A stretch of DNA of 64,000 nt from positions 168,543-232,542 of the forward strand of contig BCHH01000013.1 of the NCBI GenBank assembly GCA_001599595.1, in the 5' to 3' direction. Positions 21,768 through 32,856 of the stretch are shown here, piece by piece (the stretch's first letter is position 1; the number at the start of each line of letters is the position of its first letter). The position numbers and the translations under genes were made by a program. The notes beneath the pieces are model-generated. The model searched no databases, had not been told where the DNA came from, and saw only the letters and a program-made list of their open reading frames with translations. The DNA comes from Beverwykella pulmonaria. Taxonomy: Eukaryota > Ascomycota > Dothideomycetes > Pleosporales > Melanommataceae.

Positions 21768-24395
21768 ATGGTCCCTTCCCCACTCGCTCGCCTAATCCAG
21801 CTCCTCTTTACCACTGCCACTCTCTCCCTCCCTAATCACACCGCCGCAGCCCTCCTCTCAACCCCGGGACAGTCTGCCATTATACCATCGTGGAAAGTCC
21901 AATCCACCACGAAAACCGGCAACGATGCAACAAAGCTCTCATCACCCACTCTGGACACCTCATCATGGCTGACTATCGGCTCCCGCGGCACATTGATGGC
22001 CAGTTTGCTCGAAAACACAGTCTACACAGACACTGATTTGTTCTACTCGAATAATCTTGAGAAGGTGGATTATTCGCAGTTCCAGGTTCCCTGGTTCTAC
22101 CGCTCAGATTTCAGCCTTGAAAATCATGGCAAGGGATCTCATTTCCAGCTCAAGACCCATGGCATCTCCTCGCGCGCCGACATCTACCTCAATGGCAAAC
22201 AGGTTGCTAGCAAAGATGTGCAGGCTGGAGCATACGTGGGGCTGACATACGACGTTTCCAATGTTGTGAAAAAGGGAGCGAATGTTTTGCTTGTCAGGGT
22301 ACAACCTACCGACTACAACCGTGATTTGGCACTCGGATTCGTGGACTGGAATCCCTCTCCGGCAGACAACGGGACTGGGATCTGGAGGGATATCGAGATC
22401 AAGCAGACTGGGCCGGTGGCCATCTCAACACCTCGTGTAGTCACTGCACTGGATGGACACGTAACTGTTAAATTGGACGTGCAGAACCTAGAAGAGAAGG
22501 GCGTGCAAGGCGAAGTCGTCTGCAAGATCCTCGATCCACAGGGAAAAGAGCTCGGGCAACCGCGCGCAGAATTCAAGATCAGTGGCAAAGGACGCCAAAT
22601 CGCGAGTCTCAGTCTCCAAATCGCCAACCCTCAAATATGGTGGCCCAGACAATGGGGTGCGCAGCCCTTATACACCACAACATGCACCGCGTCTACCGGC
22701 TCCAGCCTCTCAGACATCACACCCGCAACCAAATTCGGCATCCGCACTGTGACCTCCAAATTGAACGCGTACAACGACACTATATTCTCTATCAACAACA
22801 AACCGTTCCAAGTCCTCGGCGCAGGCTACTCATCTGATATTTTCTTACGTTTCGACGCAGCGAAGCTCAAGACGCAATTCGAATACATGTTAGACATGGG
22901 CCTAAACACGGTGCGTCTCGAAGGCAAACAAGAGCACCCCGCTCTCTACTCTATCGCCTCCGAGCTAGGCCTCATGGTAATGGCAGGCTGGGAGTGCTGC
23001 GATAAATGGGAGGGCTGGACGTACAACGAAGACGGCACCGGTGTGACTTGGACAGCGCCCGACTACGTCATCGCGAACAATTCGATGAGACACGAGGCGG
23101 AGATGATGCAGCACCACCCTGCCATGCTCTCCTTCCTCGTCGGGAGCGACTTCTGGCCCGATGACAAGGCAACAAAGATGTATGTTGACGCGTTAAAGGC
23201 GTTCGATTGGGACGTCCCAATCATTGCGTCTGCAGCCAAACAAGGATACCCAGCACAGCTGGGCAGTGGGGGCATGAAGATGGATGGGCCGTACGACTGG
23301 GTATCCCCAAACTACTGGTACGGAGACAAACTCGGCGCCGCCTTCGGATTCGGCTCTGAACTTGGTGCCGGAGTTGGCACACCGGAAATCGGATCACTTA
23401 AGAAATTCCTTTCGCAAAGCGACATGCAAGATCTCTGGACGGCGCCGAATAAAGGCTTGTACCACATGAGCACGAACGTATCCTCCTTCTACACGCGCGA
23501 AATCTACAACACGGCCCTCTGGGCGCGCTACGGCGCCCCAACCTCTCTCTCTGATTACCTATTGAAGGCGCAAATGGCAGACTACGAAGCCACGCGCGCC
23601 GAATTCGAAGCATATGCTTCAAAGTGGAACGCTGAGCGCCCGGCGACGGGGCTCATATATTGGATGCTAAATAATGCGTGGCCGAGCCTACACTGGAATC
23701 TTTTCGACTACTATTTACGGCCCGCGGGGAGTTATTTTGGGACGAAAATTGCGGGGCGCATCGAACATGTCGTGTTCGACTATCAGAACAAAACGGTGTA
23801 TCTTATCAACCGCTCGCTGGCTGCGTCTGGGGCAAGGAAGGTCGAAATCGAACTGTTGGGCCTGGACGGCACGGTACTGCACAAGAGCAGTGTGAGTACC
23901 GTGACGCAGCCGAATACCGGTAGGAAACTCGATATAGGGGATATTGGGATCAGCAAGATTAAAGATGTGGCACTCCTCAGGCTAGTCTTGCACAAAGAGA
24001 AGGATTCGCTGTCGCGAAACGTATACTGGCTCTCCTCGTCCCCAGATGTGCTGGATTGGCAGAACTCGACGTGGTATAATACTCCGTTGACGAGTTACGC
24101 GGATTTCACGGCGCTGGAGAAAATGGAGAATGCCAGCGTGGATGTGAAAGCGGGGAAGGGGAAGGTCGTGCTTGAGAACAAGGGTGGACGTCCTGCAGTC
24201 TTCATACGGTTAAACCTAGTCGATGCGTCTGGCAACGATGTATTACCCGTCACGTGGACCGACAACTATATCACATTATGGCCAGGGGAGAAGATGGAAA
24301 TTGGTGTAGAATATGTAGGAGATTATAAGGGTGTGCAAGTGCAGTACGAGGGGAGGAATGTGAAGGCTGGGAGTGTGAGCTTTGGTGGGTATTAA
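21768..24395 (+). CDS. Secreted GH2 exo-beta-D-glucosaminidase (exochitosanase) type enzyme
   Basis: A single-exon gene of 875 aa. It most resembles the GH2 exo-beta-D-glucosaminidase group (CsxA/GlsA type), which removes glucosamine from the non-reducing end of chitosan oligomers. The start is ATG 21768, followed by a signal peptide (LIQLLFTTATLSLP...AAA). Sequence landmarks in order are a jelly-roll sugar-binding domain (WFYRSDFSL, DIYLNGKQV), Ig-like domains, and a TIM barrel with NTVRLEGKQE and GWECCDKWEGW. The proposed acid/base is D461 in VGSDFWP and the nucleophile E531 in GSELGAG. An Asp in the GSD context, rather than Asn-Glu as in ordinary GH2 enzymes, is the mark of the glucosaminidase group. 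A mannosidase-type GH2 is the alternative. Confidence 0.88.
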   Translation: MVPSPLARLIQLLFTTATLSLPNHTAAALLSTPGQSAIIPSWKVQSTTKTGNDATKLSSPTLDTSSWLTIGSRGTLMASLLENTVYTDTDLFYSNNLEKVDYSQFQVPWFYRSDFSLENHGKGSHFQLKTHGISSRADIYLNGKQVASKDVQAGAYVGLTYDVSNVVKKGANVLLVRVQPTDYNRDLALGFVDWNPSPADNGTGIWRDIEIKQTGPVAISTPRVVTALDGHVTVKLDVQNLEEKGVQGEVVCKILDPQGKELGQPRAEFKISGKGRQIASLSLQIANPQIWWPRQWGAQPLYTTTCTASTGSSLSDITPATKFGIRTVTSKLNAYNDTIFSINNKPFQVLGAGYSSDIFLRFDAAKLKTQFEYMLDMGLNTVRLEGKQEHPALYSIASELGLMVMAGWECCDKWEGWTYNEDGTGVTWTAPDYVIANNSMRHEAEMMQHHPAMLSFLVGSDFWPDDKATKMYVDALKAFDWDVPIIASAAKQGYPAQLGSGGMKMDGPYDWVSPNYWYGDKLGAAFGFGSELGAGVGTPEIGSLKKFLSQSDMQDLWTAPNKGLYHMSTNVSSFYTREIYNTALWARYGAPTSLSDYLLKAQMADYEATRAEFEAYASKWNAERPATGLIYWMLNNAWPSLHWNLFDYYLRPAGSYFGTKIAGRIEHVVFDYQNKTVYLINRSLAASGARKVEIELLGLDGTVLHKSSVSTVTQPNTGRKLDIGDIGISKIKDVALLRLVLHKEKDSLSRNVYWLSSSPDVLDWQNSTWYNTPLTSYADFTALEKMENASVDVKAGKGKVVLENKGGRPAVFIRLNLVDASGNDVLPVTWTDNYITLWPGEKMEIGVEYVGDYKGVQVQYEGRNVKAGSVSFGGY

Positions 24396-24700
24396 TGAGA
24401 TGGATGGAAATGAAAACTTGGGGTTGGTTAATAGGGGTAAAAAGTTGTCAAGGACTTTCTAAGTATACTAGTACATAATTATGATATTTACAAAGAGAAC
24501 CCACCAATGGGGGGTAAGAAATGCAACGAAGCAAAAACGCTCGTCAGATATCCATTCCCACTCTTTGCTACTTTCTTCATCCAGAAGGTGTCTGCCATTG
24601 ATCCCGCCATGCATTACCCTAAAAAACGCCTTCTAGTACTTATTAGATATCCCTCACACCCGCTAATGCAAATAGTCTTCTCACACAGGTAGGAGTACCC
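24396..24700. other. Intergenic, convergent 3' ends
   Basis: This is a short AT-rich spacer between the stops of the GH2 gene and cdc16. No gene or repeat is seen. Confidence 0.5.
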
Positions 24701-26666
24701 CTACTCATCCGAATCGACCAACATGCTCTCCCCGAACCCACTCTCCTCATCCATCATCCCACCACCCCCTCTCCTTCCTCTCCTCCTCCCACCCCTCCCC
24801 GCAACCCGGTTCTGCTGAATCTCTCTCAATCTCCCATGGATGTGCCGATCCACCTCAATCTCAACCTCTTCATCGCTCACCCCGACCAGATCCCCATGTC
24901 CATTCCCCATACTTTTCTCCACGCCCAGGACCCCATTCTCGCTCTCGTTGACTTCAAGAGCACGATTTAGAAGATCGGTGGCCATTGGATCTTGGGGCGC
25001 AACGGCGAGCGCTTCGTGCAGCGCGATAACGGCATCCCAGCTTCGTCCCATTTCTAGCAGCACGAGGCCCTTTGCGGTGAAAATCCCGGCGTCTTTTACG
25101 CCGTGGCGGAGGACTTCGTCGAAGGTGGAGAGGGCTTCATCCAGCTGTCCGCAGCGCCGAAGCGCGTGCGCGAGGTTCGTGCGTGTGGGGAGCCAGGCAT
25201 CTGGATCCGCTTCGTTCTTCTCTGAAATCATGAGCGCACGGCGGAACATGGAGATGGCATCTATGAGGGCGTCTTCGTGGTAGTACACGACCCCCATTTC
25301 ATTGAGGAGAAGGGGGTCGGTTTGGCAGAGGTCGAAGGCCGTATTGAGGTACTCGTGTGCGAGAGAGAGGTTGTTGAGCTGGAGATTCTGCATTCCTAGG
25401 AAGAGCTGGGGGAGGTGTGTGCCCTGGAATAACCGTGCTGCCGTGCTGTAGGCGGAGATGGCTTGGTCGTGTTCGCCCTCGGCGGCAAATGTGTGTGCGA
25501 AGCCGATCCATGCAGGCCCGAAATGGGGGTCCATCATGCTCGCTTTTGAGAAATAACGCCGAGCCTCGGCGATGTGTGACCTGGTGAGGTAGTACACTCC
25601 GACTGCGAGCCAAGTACATGGTTCGTTTTGGTGCGTTTCGACAAGGTTGTGGGAGAGGATGAAGAGCTCGTTCTTTTGGCCGAGTTCGTGAAGGCAGGCC
25701 AAATGCACGGGGAGGACGGCAAAATTGTATTTGTCTTTGGAAAGGACGGAAGTGGTCAGGGCTAAGGCCTCCCGGAAGCGGCACTGTGTGAATTTGAGGT
25801 CTGCGTTGGCGAGCAGAATATCTGGGTTGTCAGCGAGGTTGTAGTGTGTACTGAGAGTCTCGGTTGCAGCCATAAACTCTTCCGGACGTGAATACTTGGA
25901 CAGTCGGGTTGTGTACAGAGTTTTGGTGAACTGTGCGGCTTCCTGGGAGAGTGAGGGATTGTTGGAGACGGAGATGGTATCGAAGTTGAGGGACTCGAGA
26001 AACTTCCATTCTTCGGCGGGCGACATGAGCGAGTTTGCCATCAGGGCGTCGAAGGCCTCGAAGCACTGGACATCGATTTGGACGGCAGTTTTGTAGCACT
26101 CCTTTGCACGGTCGAACGAGTTCTGCTTCGCATAACAGACACCCCGCAGATAGCACATGCCCGCCTCATACTTCAAACTGTTTACGTCTTCCTTGTCGCG
26201 TTCCTCGCTTGTTGGCTGGCGCTCGCTCCGCGACATCGCCTTGTGGTGTCGTACCCCGACCCGCGAGTTTACATCGACGTGCCGCAGCTTCTGGCGCGCG
26301 CTTCCTGGCGCGGATATGAGATGTGTGGGGTTCTTGTCGCCGAGTAGCGCCAGTGCTTCCTCCGTCTTTCCCAACTTGATCGAGCAGTGCGCGGCGAGGT
26401 ACCGACATTGGGGATTCTGCTCGATGAGGTTGCCGCGAGAGAGGAATGACTGGGCGCGACTGTAGTTGCCGGTGCTAAAGTGAACTTGCGCGAGCCAATA
26501 CGCGTCGTTATCATCCCCTATAGTGGGATGTTAGTGGACAGAGTCAATTGAGGCTCCTAGGCGACGTACTGGTGAGGGCCAGCAGCTTGTCGGCGACGAA
26601 GATGGCCGTGTCGTACTGGTGCTTGTTGACAGCGTCTTGCCGCCAGTCTCTAAGGAACTTCTCCAT
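24701..26666 (-). CDS. cdc16: Anaphase-promoting complex subunit Cdc16/Apc6 (TPR protein)
   Basis: This is a structural TPR subunit of the APC/C ubiquitin ligase, which drives the metaphase-anaphase transition. Exon 1 is 26666-26570, the intron 26569-26518 (52 nt) and exon 2 26517-24701, giving 637 aa. The start MEKFLRDWRQDAVNKHQYD matches the family N-terminus; an ATG five codons upstream (26681) is possible. Tandem TPRs fill most of the protein, with helices such as YLRGVCYAKQNSFDRAKECY, AEARRYFSKASMMDPHFGPAW, LLNEMGVVYYHEDALIDAISMF and RTNLAHALRRCGQLDEALSTF. The C-terminal tail is atypical: a Gly/Arg-rich tract (RGGRRRGRRGGGG) followed by acidic residues. It diverges from the splicing factor gene across 362 bp. 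Confidence 0.93.
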
Positions 26667-27028
26667 GTCGGATACTACCATACAGGTAAGATGTCGTCGA
26701 TAATTATGTCTCTTATAGCCAGCGCCGGCGTGGTGAGGGTGTAGGTGTAAGAGCTGCCGCCGTTGGCCAGGATTGTTGGTGCGGGTCGCGCCTTCTCCCC
26801 AAAGATTCGCGCGGGCACGCGGCTCGGCGCGGGGTTTCTGCCACAATAGCTTTCACCGCCTAGCCGCTGACTCAGCGAACCCAAGGTATCCCATCACTGC
26901 CGTCGCCCGCAAGCTTTCCCTTAACACCACACTGGTCAACGCCAACAGCATCCTTGCTCTCTCCTCTACCACTCTCCACACAATCCGGACTCCAACCCCC
27001 TTCCGAAGTGTGATAAACAACCGCCACC
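26667..27028. promoter_or_regulatory. Divergent promoter between cdc16 and cwf16
   Basis: These 362 bp separate two housekeeping genes transcribed away from each other and must carry both promoters. There is no strong TATA box. The downstream start at 27029 sits in an optimal context (GCCACCATG). Confidence 0.55.
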
Positions 27029-27910
27029 ATGTCGGAGCGAAAAGTCCTTCAGAAGTACTTTCCCCCCGACTTCGATCCAGCAGCGCTCGAGAAACGCTCG
27101 CGTGGCCCCAAACAGGCGGGCCCCAAGGTTCAAACCGTTCGACTTATGGCCCCCTTTAGCATGAAGTGCACCCACTGTGGAGAGTTCATCTACAAGGGCC
27201 GCAAGTTCAATGCCCGCAAAGAGACATCCGACGAGAAATATCTCTCGATTACCATCTTCCGCTTTTATATCCGCTGCACGCGATGCTCGGGAGAAATCAC
27301 CTTCAAGACAGACCCGAAGAACAGGGATTACGAGTGCGAGCGGGGCGCAAAGAGGAACTTCGAGCCGTGGCGGGAGGCGAAGCTGGCCGAGGAAACCGAG
27401 GAGGAGATGTTAGACAGGATAGAACAGGAGGAAAATGAGCGCGATGCGATGAAGGAGCTGGAGACCAAGGTTCTCGATGCGAAGACGGAGATGGACATTG
27501 CGGACAAGCTAGACGAGATTCGGTCGAGGAACGCGAGGCATGAAAAGGTCGACAAGGATGGCGTGAGGACAGACGTGCCGGACGTTGTGGATGACAAGCG
27601 GAGAAGAGAAGAGGAGGAAGACGCAGAGGCCGCGAGGAAGGTGTTTGAGCGGCGGACTATGCCGGACATTGGGGAGGAGATTATCGAGGACGAGGAGATG
27701 GAGCTGGATGCGCCAGTTGAGGCACCAGTTCCGGTCTTCAAGAAGAAGGTTGTTCCCAAGAAAGATTACAGCGCAGCTCTGGGAATCAAGGTGAAGAAGG
27801 ATGCAGTCGCTGCCCCAGCACCAGCACCCGCGAAAGTCCCTGTCAAAGCACCGGAGGTCAAGAAGATGGCATTGCTCCTTCCTGAGTATTCAGACAGCGA
27901 TGACGATTGA
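27029..27910 (+). CDS. cwf16: Yju2/CWC16 (CCDC94) splicing factor
   Basis: Intronless gene, 293 aa. Yju2/Cwf16 is a step-one spliceosome factor associated with the Prp19/NTC complex and stabilises the branch helix. The N-terminus (MSERKVLQKYFPPDFDP) is diagnostic. A zinc-binding set follows: C47-x2-C50 (MKCTHCGE) and C83-x2-C86 (IRCTRCSGE), then FKTDPKNRDYECERGAKR. From about residue 120 on it is charged coiled coil, then an acidic stretch, an Ala/Pro-rich linker and a short acidic end (SDSDDD). The length is normal for the family. The paralogous Cwc16/Saf4 type lacks this MSERK start, so Yju2 is preferred. Confidence 0.95.
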   Translation: MSERKVLQKYFPPDFDPAALEKRSRGPKQAGPKVQTVRLMAPFSMKCTHCGEFIYKGRKFNARKETSDEKYLSITIFRFYIRCTRCSGEITFKTDPKNRDYECERGAKRNFEPWREAKLAEETEEEMLDRIEQEENERDAMKELETKVLDAKTEMDIADKLDEIRSRNARHEKVDKDGVRTDVPDVVDDKRRREEEEDAEAARKVFERRTMPDIGEEIIEDEEMELDAPVEAPVPVFKKKVVPKKDYSAALGIKVKKDAVAAPAPAPAKVPVKAPEVKKMALLLPEYSDSDDD

Positions 27911-28430
27911 TTTGGCCTTCATCATTCTTCGACTTTGGCCACTGTATTTTTACAATTGAGAGGCTTCAGGACTTACTTCGGCGCTCGGGCACCATTCTAG
28001 CGAGCATAGCATTCGCAGGCGTAAATCGATACCAATACTATCCAAGATCCACGGTCTTTCTTCAACCCCTAGACTTCCGCATTCTGGTTTTATCCCCCGT
28101 CTTGCTGCTTGCTTTAACCATTTACGCCCGCTACCCCTGTCGTCGCACTATATTTCGTCTACATGTGACCACACAACTAAGACCACCAGGGCGGGCTAAC
28201 CGAAGAGCCTCACCTCCGCATCTACTTTCCCCGGAATCCCGGGCGGAATAAAGTGCAATAAATGACACAATTTTTGCTCCTATGGGATAGATGGACTTTA
28301 CGCAGGGCAAACCCGGGGGTCTGCCATCCACCCGCAAAGTAGTTAAGTAGGTGTTATAGCTCTGGTTGTCAAATTGTTTTCCTATCTCCTGGTTCGCGCT
28401 TGTTCATTGAAGCTGCCGTCACACTTCGCG
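27911..28430. other. Intergenic: cwf16 3' region and GH43 promoter
   Basis: No supported gene in these 520 bp. No obvious repeat. Confidence 0.5.
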
Positions 28431-29474
28431 ATGCGGTTCTCAACTTTTGCCTTCCTCTCCCTTCTCTCCACCACCGCCTTCTCGGCGCCGGCTCAGCCAT
28501 CCTTCGATCTCTCCGCCTATACTTCCCTCACACCACGTGCCGATCCGTCCCTGACCGGGTACCTAGGCGTCTTCTTCTTGGGCGACAAACCATCCGTTTA
28601 CTTCTACACCTCCAATGGCAACAATGCGATATCTATGAAAGCGCTAAATAAAGGCGCACCCGTCATAAACCCTACGAAAGGCACTCAGGGAGTACGCGAT
28701 CCCTCCATAATTACTGGGGGTGGCGATGAAGCAGACAAAAAATGGTACATTATCGGCACCGACCTCAACATCGCCAAGACGACCTGGGACGCCTCGCAAC
28801 GTACAGGTTCGCGTGGAATATTTGTTTGGGAGTCAACAGACCTGCTCAGCTGGACCGGTGAGCGTCTCGTAACTGTCGAAGACGCCACTGCGGGCATGGT
28901 CTGGGCCCCAGATGCTATTTGGGACCCGGAGAAGAGTCAGTACCTCGTGCATTGGGCGTCAAAGTTCTATCCTACCAGCGACCCGAATCACACGGGCTCA
29001 CCCGGCGCTATCAAGATCCGGTACGCGCATACTAAGGACTTCAAGACTTTCTCCACGCCCCAGGACTACATCAACAAGAGCCCCACCAACATCATCGATC
29101 TTAACATCTTGCCCCTAGGCGACAAGTCCTACGCACGCTTCCTCAAAGACGAGACCGCCAAGACTGTGTTCACAGAAGTCAGCACGACCGGCCTCTTTGG
29201 CACATGGACGCGACCAGCAGGCGCGAACGCAGTCATCACATCGGGCGTAGAGGGTCCGGCTGCATATTGGGATAACCAGGTTGCGGGTAAGGCGCATTTG
29301 CTGCTGGACTTTTATGGGAGTGATGGGTATAGGCCGTATGAAAGCACGGATGTGAAGAGCGGGAAGTGGAGCGCGAGTTCCGCAACGGCGTGGCCGAAGA
29401 ATCTGAGGCATGGGAGTGTGTTGCCGGTTACTGCTGCACAATTGTCTGCTGTGAGCTCCAAGTGGCCCGCGTAA
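28431..29474 (+). CDS. Secreted GH43 family glycoside hydrolase
   Basis: Single exon, 347 aa. GH43 enzymes are inverting hydrolases on arabinan, xylan or galactan side chains; the exact substrate is not clear here. The start ATG 28431 gives a signal peptide (MRFSTFAFLSLLSTTAFSA). The five-bladed propeller begins at LTGYLGVFFLGD. The blade motif VRDPSIITGGG and WYIIGTDLNIA follow. VWAPDAIWDPEK carries the pKa-modulating Asp, and the proposed acid is E274 in SGVEGPAAYWD. The protein ends soon after blade five without a carbohydrate-binding module. Intracellular GH43 proteins lack the leader, so secretion is likely. It is flanked by a splicing factor gene and an oxygenase and is not in a hydrolase cluster. 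Confidence 0.88.
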   Translation: MRFSTFAFLSLLSTTAFSAPAQPSFDLSAYTSLTPRADPSLTGYLGVFFLGDKPSVYFYTSNGNNAISMKALNKGAPVINPTKGTQGVRDPSIITGGGDEADKKWYIIGTDLNIAKTTWDASQRTGSRGIFVWESTDLLSWTGERLVTVEDATAGMVWAPDAIWDPEKSQYLVHWASKFYPTSDPNHTGSPGAIKIRYAHTKDFKTFSTPQDYINKSPTNIIDLNILPLGDKSYARFLKDETAKTVFTEVSTTGLFGTWTRPAGANAVITSGVEGPAAYWDNQVAGKAHLLLDFYGSDGYRPYESTDVKSGKWSASSATAWPKNLRHGSVLPVTAAQLSAVSSKWPA

Positions 29475-29929
29475 GGTGGAATCAGTTCGGAGAGGTGGAG
29501 GGCGACGGAAAGATACTGTCCCTGCCACCTTTTGTAGATATTCTATCACGTCTGAGCATTCGACTTCGATCAGGAGTCACACACAAATCCGTTTTCTCCC
29601 CTTCTCATATTATTTAAAACTTGCAAGTACTTGTTAAAAGTTGGTTCTGTGGTGCCAATACCCCACTCTTCCGATGCCGATCTCGGAGTGCCGCGTGGTT
29701 GAACTCGCACGCTTATCTTCTGTCATGACTTTCATGGGGATTGCTTTACCACGATACCATTAAAGTCGGGATATTAGGTTAGCCAATTAAAGCTTGTCGT
29801 GCCGACATAACAATCCGACCGCTGGCAGTACACACTCATTCACATCGACTTAGCACACTCTTTCCCTTCAACCACATTAGTGAGCTACTGCAAGCTATAT
29901 CGATAAGATCAATATACACTACCTCAGCC
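29475..29929. other. Intergenic: GH43 3' region and oxygenase promoter
   Basis: 455 bp without a gene. AT-rich near the downstream start. No repeat recognised. Confidence 0.5.
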
Positions 29930-31187
29930 ATGGCAACTGCCACCATATCAACCAGTCACCCATCTGACACCACCACTCTCCAAGAAGCGCGCTCGACCGC
30001 ATATATCGAGTCGCGCCTCGCGGCCAAAGCCTCACCCGCGTCCTTCCCCTCCACCTACACCATCCCCATCATCGACATCTCCTCCTCCTTCTCTCCCTCT
30101 CTTTCCTCGCGCAAAGCCGTCGCTGACCAAATCCATGCTGCCTGCACAAGCACCGGTTTCTTCTATATTACTTCGCATGGCGTTTCTGAATCTTCCCGGC
30201 AAAGCATCCTCGAACAGTCTAAGCGTTTCTTCTCTGTCTTGACGCGAGAACAAAAGGAGGAGTTGCATATTAAGAAGAGTAAACTGGGTTTGGGGTGGGA
30301 ACCGAGCGAGTATACATCGATAGCAGGCGATGTGGAGACCAAAGAAGCGTTTAATTTTGGGTATGAGGCGCGTATGGATAGGACTGGCGGAGATGGGAAG
30401 TATAAGAATTTGGATGGGACGGTGGGGGAGATGAATAGGTGGCCAGGGGAAGATATGTTGCCAGGGTTCAGAGGGGAGGTTGGGGGGTATTATGGTGCGG
30501 TAAGTTTGCGATGTATTTTCGGTTCATGTTTCTGGAGAAGGGGACGGGGAGATGTGCATGTGATTGTGGATGTACAGAGCAGTGCTAATAGCTTTGGATT
30601 AGGTTCTCGATCTAGCACGGCATCTCTTCCGCCTCTTTGCCCTCTCGCTCGATCTCCCGGAAACGCATTTCGATCACATGACCACGCATCCGGGAGGTAT
30701 CGCACGACTGATGTACTATCCCGCACTCCAATCACAATCGAATCTCTCCAACAAACAACCCGACTCCGAGAAGATAGGTCTCGGCGCCCACTCTGACTAC
30801 GAATGCTTCACGCTCCTTCTGTCCTCTTCTGTCCCTGGATTGGAAATCCTACTTCCCTCGGGCCAGTGGCACGTTGCTTCTCCACCGCCAAATTCCTTTA
30901 TCATCAACGTCGCAGACTTTATGATGAGGTGGACGAACGGGGTGTACAAATCTACTGTGCATAGAGTTGTGAATAGGGGAATGGAGGCGAGGTACAGTGT
31001 GCCGTTCTTCTTTAGTGTGAATTATGATGAGGTGGTTGAAACGCTACCCACATGCCTAAAGGAGGGAGAGCAGAGTAGGTTCAAGCCAATCCGGGCTGGA
31101 GAATATATTTTGGAGAGGCTGAAAGCGACGACGAAGGATGGAGCGGGGTTTTACGGGAATGAAGATGTGTTCAAGGGTACAGACTGA
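29930..31187 (+). CDS. 2-oxoglutarate/Fe(II)-dependent oxygenase (isopenicillin N synthase-like fold)
   Basis: Exons 29930-30499 and 30603-31187 (103-nt intron with a GTGCTAATAG branch region), 384 aa. The N-terminal DIOX_N part shows IPIIDISSS, FFYITSHGVS and SKRFFSVLTREQKEEL. The C-terminal 2OG-Fe(II) domain carries the facial triad H253-x-D255 (GAHSDYE) and H310 (STVHRVVN), and the 2-oxoglutarate-binding R320-x-S322 (ARYSVPFFF). The substrate cannot be read from sequence. Fungal relatives act in secondary metabolism or nucleobase and amino-acid oxidation. No biosynthetic neighbours (PKS, NRPS, P450) are present, so a stand-alone catabolic or detoxifying role is more likely. Confidence 0.92.
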
Positions 31188-32152
31188 GAAGCAGCATGGT
31201 TTTGGGGATGGGCAGTATCTACACCCCGACTATATAGGATCCTCTAACGTCTCATTACCTACGTTTTTCGCCCCTTCCTTTCTGTGAGCTCCCAAGAGGG
31301 AAGAAAATCCATATTCTCCTCCTCTATGCCTTATTCCCCATGTACCTACCTACCTGTTACCCCTCTTCTCTCCACCAGCTCAAGGTTGGCTCCTATAGCT
31401 AGTGGGGAAATAGCATTAAACCTCGTGTCACCACGCTCGGATTTGCGATCGATCAGTTGTTCCATTCACAGTCTCTGCTCTAGAGCTGGCTCCCAGACAT
31501 CCCTCTGATTAACAGGATCCAAGTATCCTGGGCTGAGGCCGTTCAAGAGTGATCTGAAAGTATCGGGGTATGTGCGGACGGTAATGCAGTCGTTATCTCG
31601 GACTGGCTGATGAGAGCGCGGATATCCTAGGTAAACATCATGGAGGCGCGAGTGGAACAGATGATATATTGATAGAGGGTATTTCGGAGGCTTGTGGTGT
31701 TGTAGAAATGGTAGAGTATTAGTACCAAGGACGATGTGGTGAGAAGGTCGGCGAGGTCGGGGGTAAAGTTGGACGTTAATAGTTCTTTGATGTGTCAAGT
31801 CTTTTGAGACTAGGCATAAACATTGGTTGAGGGTATCCCGGAATTCTCAAGTTTACTCTGTAGTTTTCCGTAGCATAGTTATATAAAAGTTGTATGTGGT
31901 GATGGGGAGGTGGGAGTTCGAAGTTTGTTGGGAGTGAAGAGTTGGGCTTATGAGTTGCTTCGAAAAATAGCCTGCAAGCGATTTGGGTATTGCACAGCGA
32001 TGGCAGAGATTAAATTCGAAGAGGGAACCCTTGTTTTTACAAACGGAGCTTGGCTTGGGTACTTACACGTGTGTATCAGAAATCATACAAATATGGGCAA
32101 CTGGTCGAGGGAGTTATACGTGCCCTACATGCTCCACCAATGCCTATTATAA
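31188..32152. other. Gene-poor stretch
   Basis: No supported gene. Short open frames lack motifs. Confidence 0.4.
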
Positions 32153-32275
32153 GTTAGTTCCCCTGGTATGGGTATATATAGTCCTCATGCGAGCTATCAG
32201 CTCGACACGGCTTCCACACTCCTTATATACACCTTGATTCTTCAAACGATTGACTACCTCCACCATATGCGACAG
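32153..32275 (+). repeat. LTR-like remnant, copy 2
   Basis: This is the diverged partner of 10591-10710, sharing the GGGTATATATAGTC block, GCGAGC, CAGCTC and the CTTATATAC/TTGACTACC sequences in the same order and spacing. No retroelement coding sequence is adjacent. Confidence 0.5.
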
Positions 32276-32490
32276 TAGTATGTATATCGAATATTGTAAT
32301 CCGCTACAATGTCCCGACTTCGGGAGGAACATGAAAATATGGCGTGTACCTATCTCATTGGGAGATGATGCATTTTATTGAACACTCAATGCACTGAACC
32401 TTGGTTATCGAAGCTTCAAATACATATATCATAGCTGAAACAAGCATCTATAAAACTAAAAAGCGCAACTTCTCGCAACAAAACCATACA

Positions 32491-32745
32491 TTAGGAGCCA
32501 TACATCAGGCAACAATATCTCCCCATTTCTCCTTCAACACCCAATATCTTACGTAACTCCCCTTCCTCCCACCACCACATCCTGATAGAGTTAACCACAT
32601 CGCTATCATCCTCAGACTCGAACCTATACAGCACTTCATTCTTTCCGTTCGGCCGCGAGGTGGGGAGTCTTGAAAGAGGGGAGAGAGGGTAGACGGTCTG
32701 GCGAAAGGGGTTGTTGCTGGGCTTTCGAACTTTCGCCCCTTCCAT
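32491..32745 (-). CDS. Possible small protein, 84 aa, unrecognised
   Basis: An ATG-started frame with a protein-like composition (KNEVLYRFESEDDSDVVNSI, WWWEEGELRKILG). It may be a short gene or the last exon of a decayed one. A microsatellite lies directly upstream, and an overlapping frame from ATG 32750 reads a different product. I see no family motif, so this is a weak call. Confidence 0.25.
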   Translation of the reverse strand: MEGAKVRKPSNNPFRQTVYPLSPLSRLPTSRPNGKNEVLYRFESEDDSDVVNSIRMWWWEEGELRKILGVEGEMGRYCCLMYGS

Positions 32746-32802
32746 GACATATGGTTCGTTTGGTGAGTGTATGAACTGCTGTCACTGTCTGAGTGTGCGG
32801 TA

Positions 32803-32856
32803 GTCGATGTTAATGTTGATGCCGATGTTGATGTTGATGTTGATGTTGATGTCGAA
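32803..32856 (+). repeat. GATGTT hexanucleotide microsatellite
   Basis: About eight copies of GTTGAT/GATGTT with two interruptions (TTAATG and GCCGAT). As a hexamer repeat it would encode a Val-Asp or Ile-Asn/Ser-Thr alternation, but no gene model includes it. Confidence 0.85.
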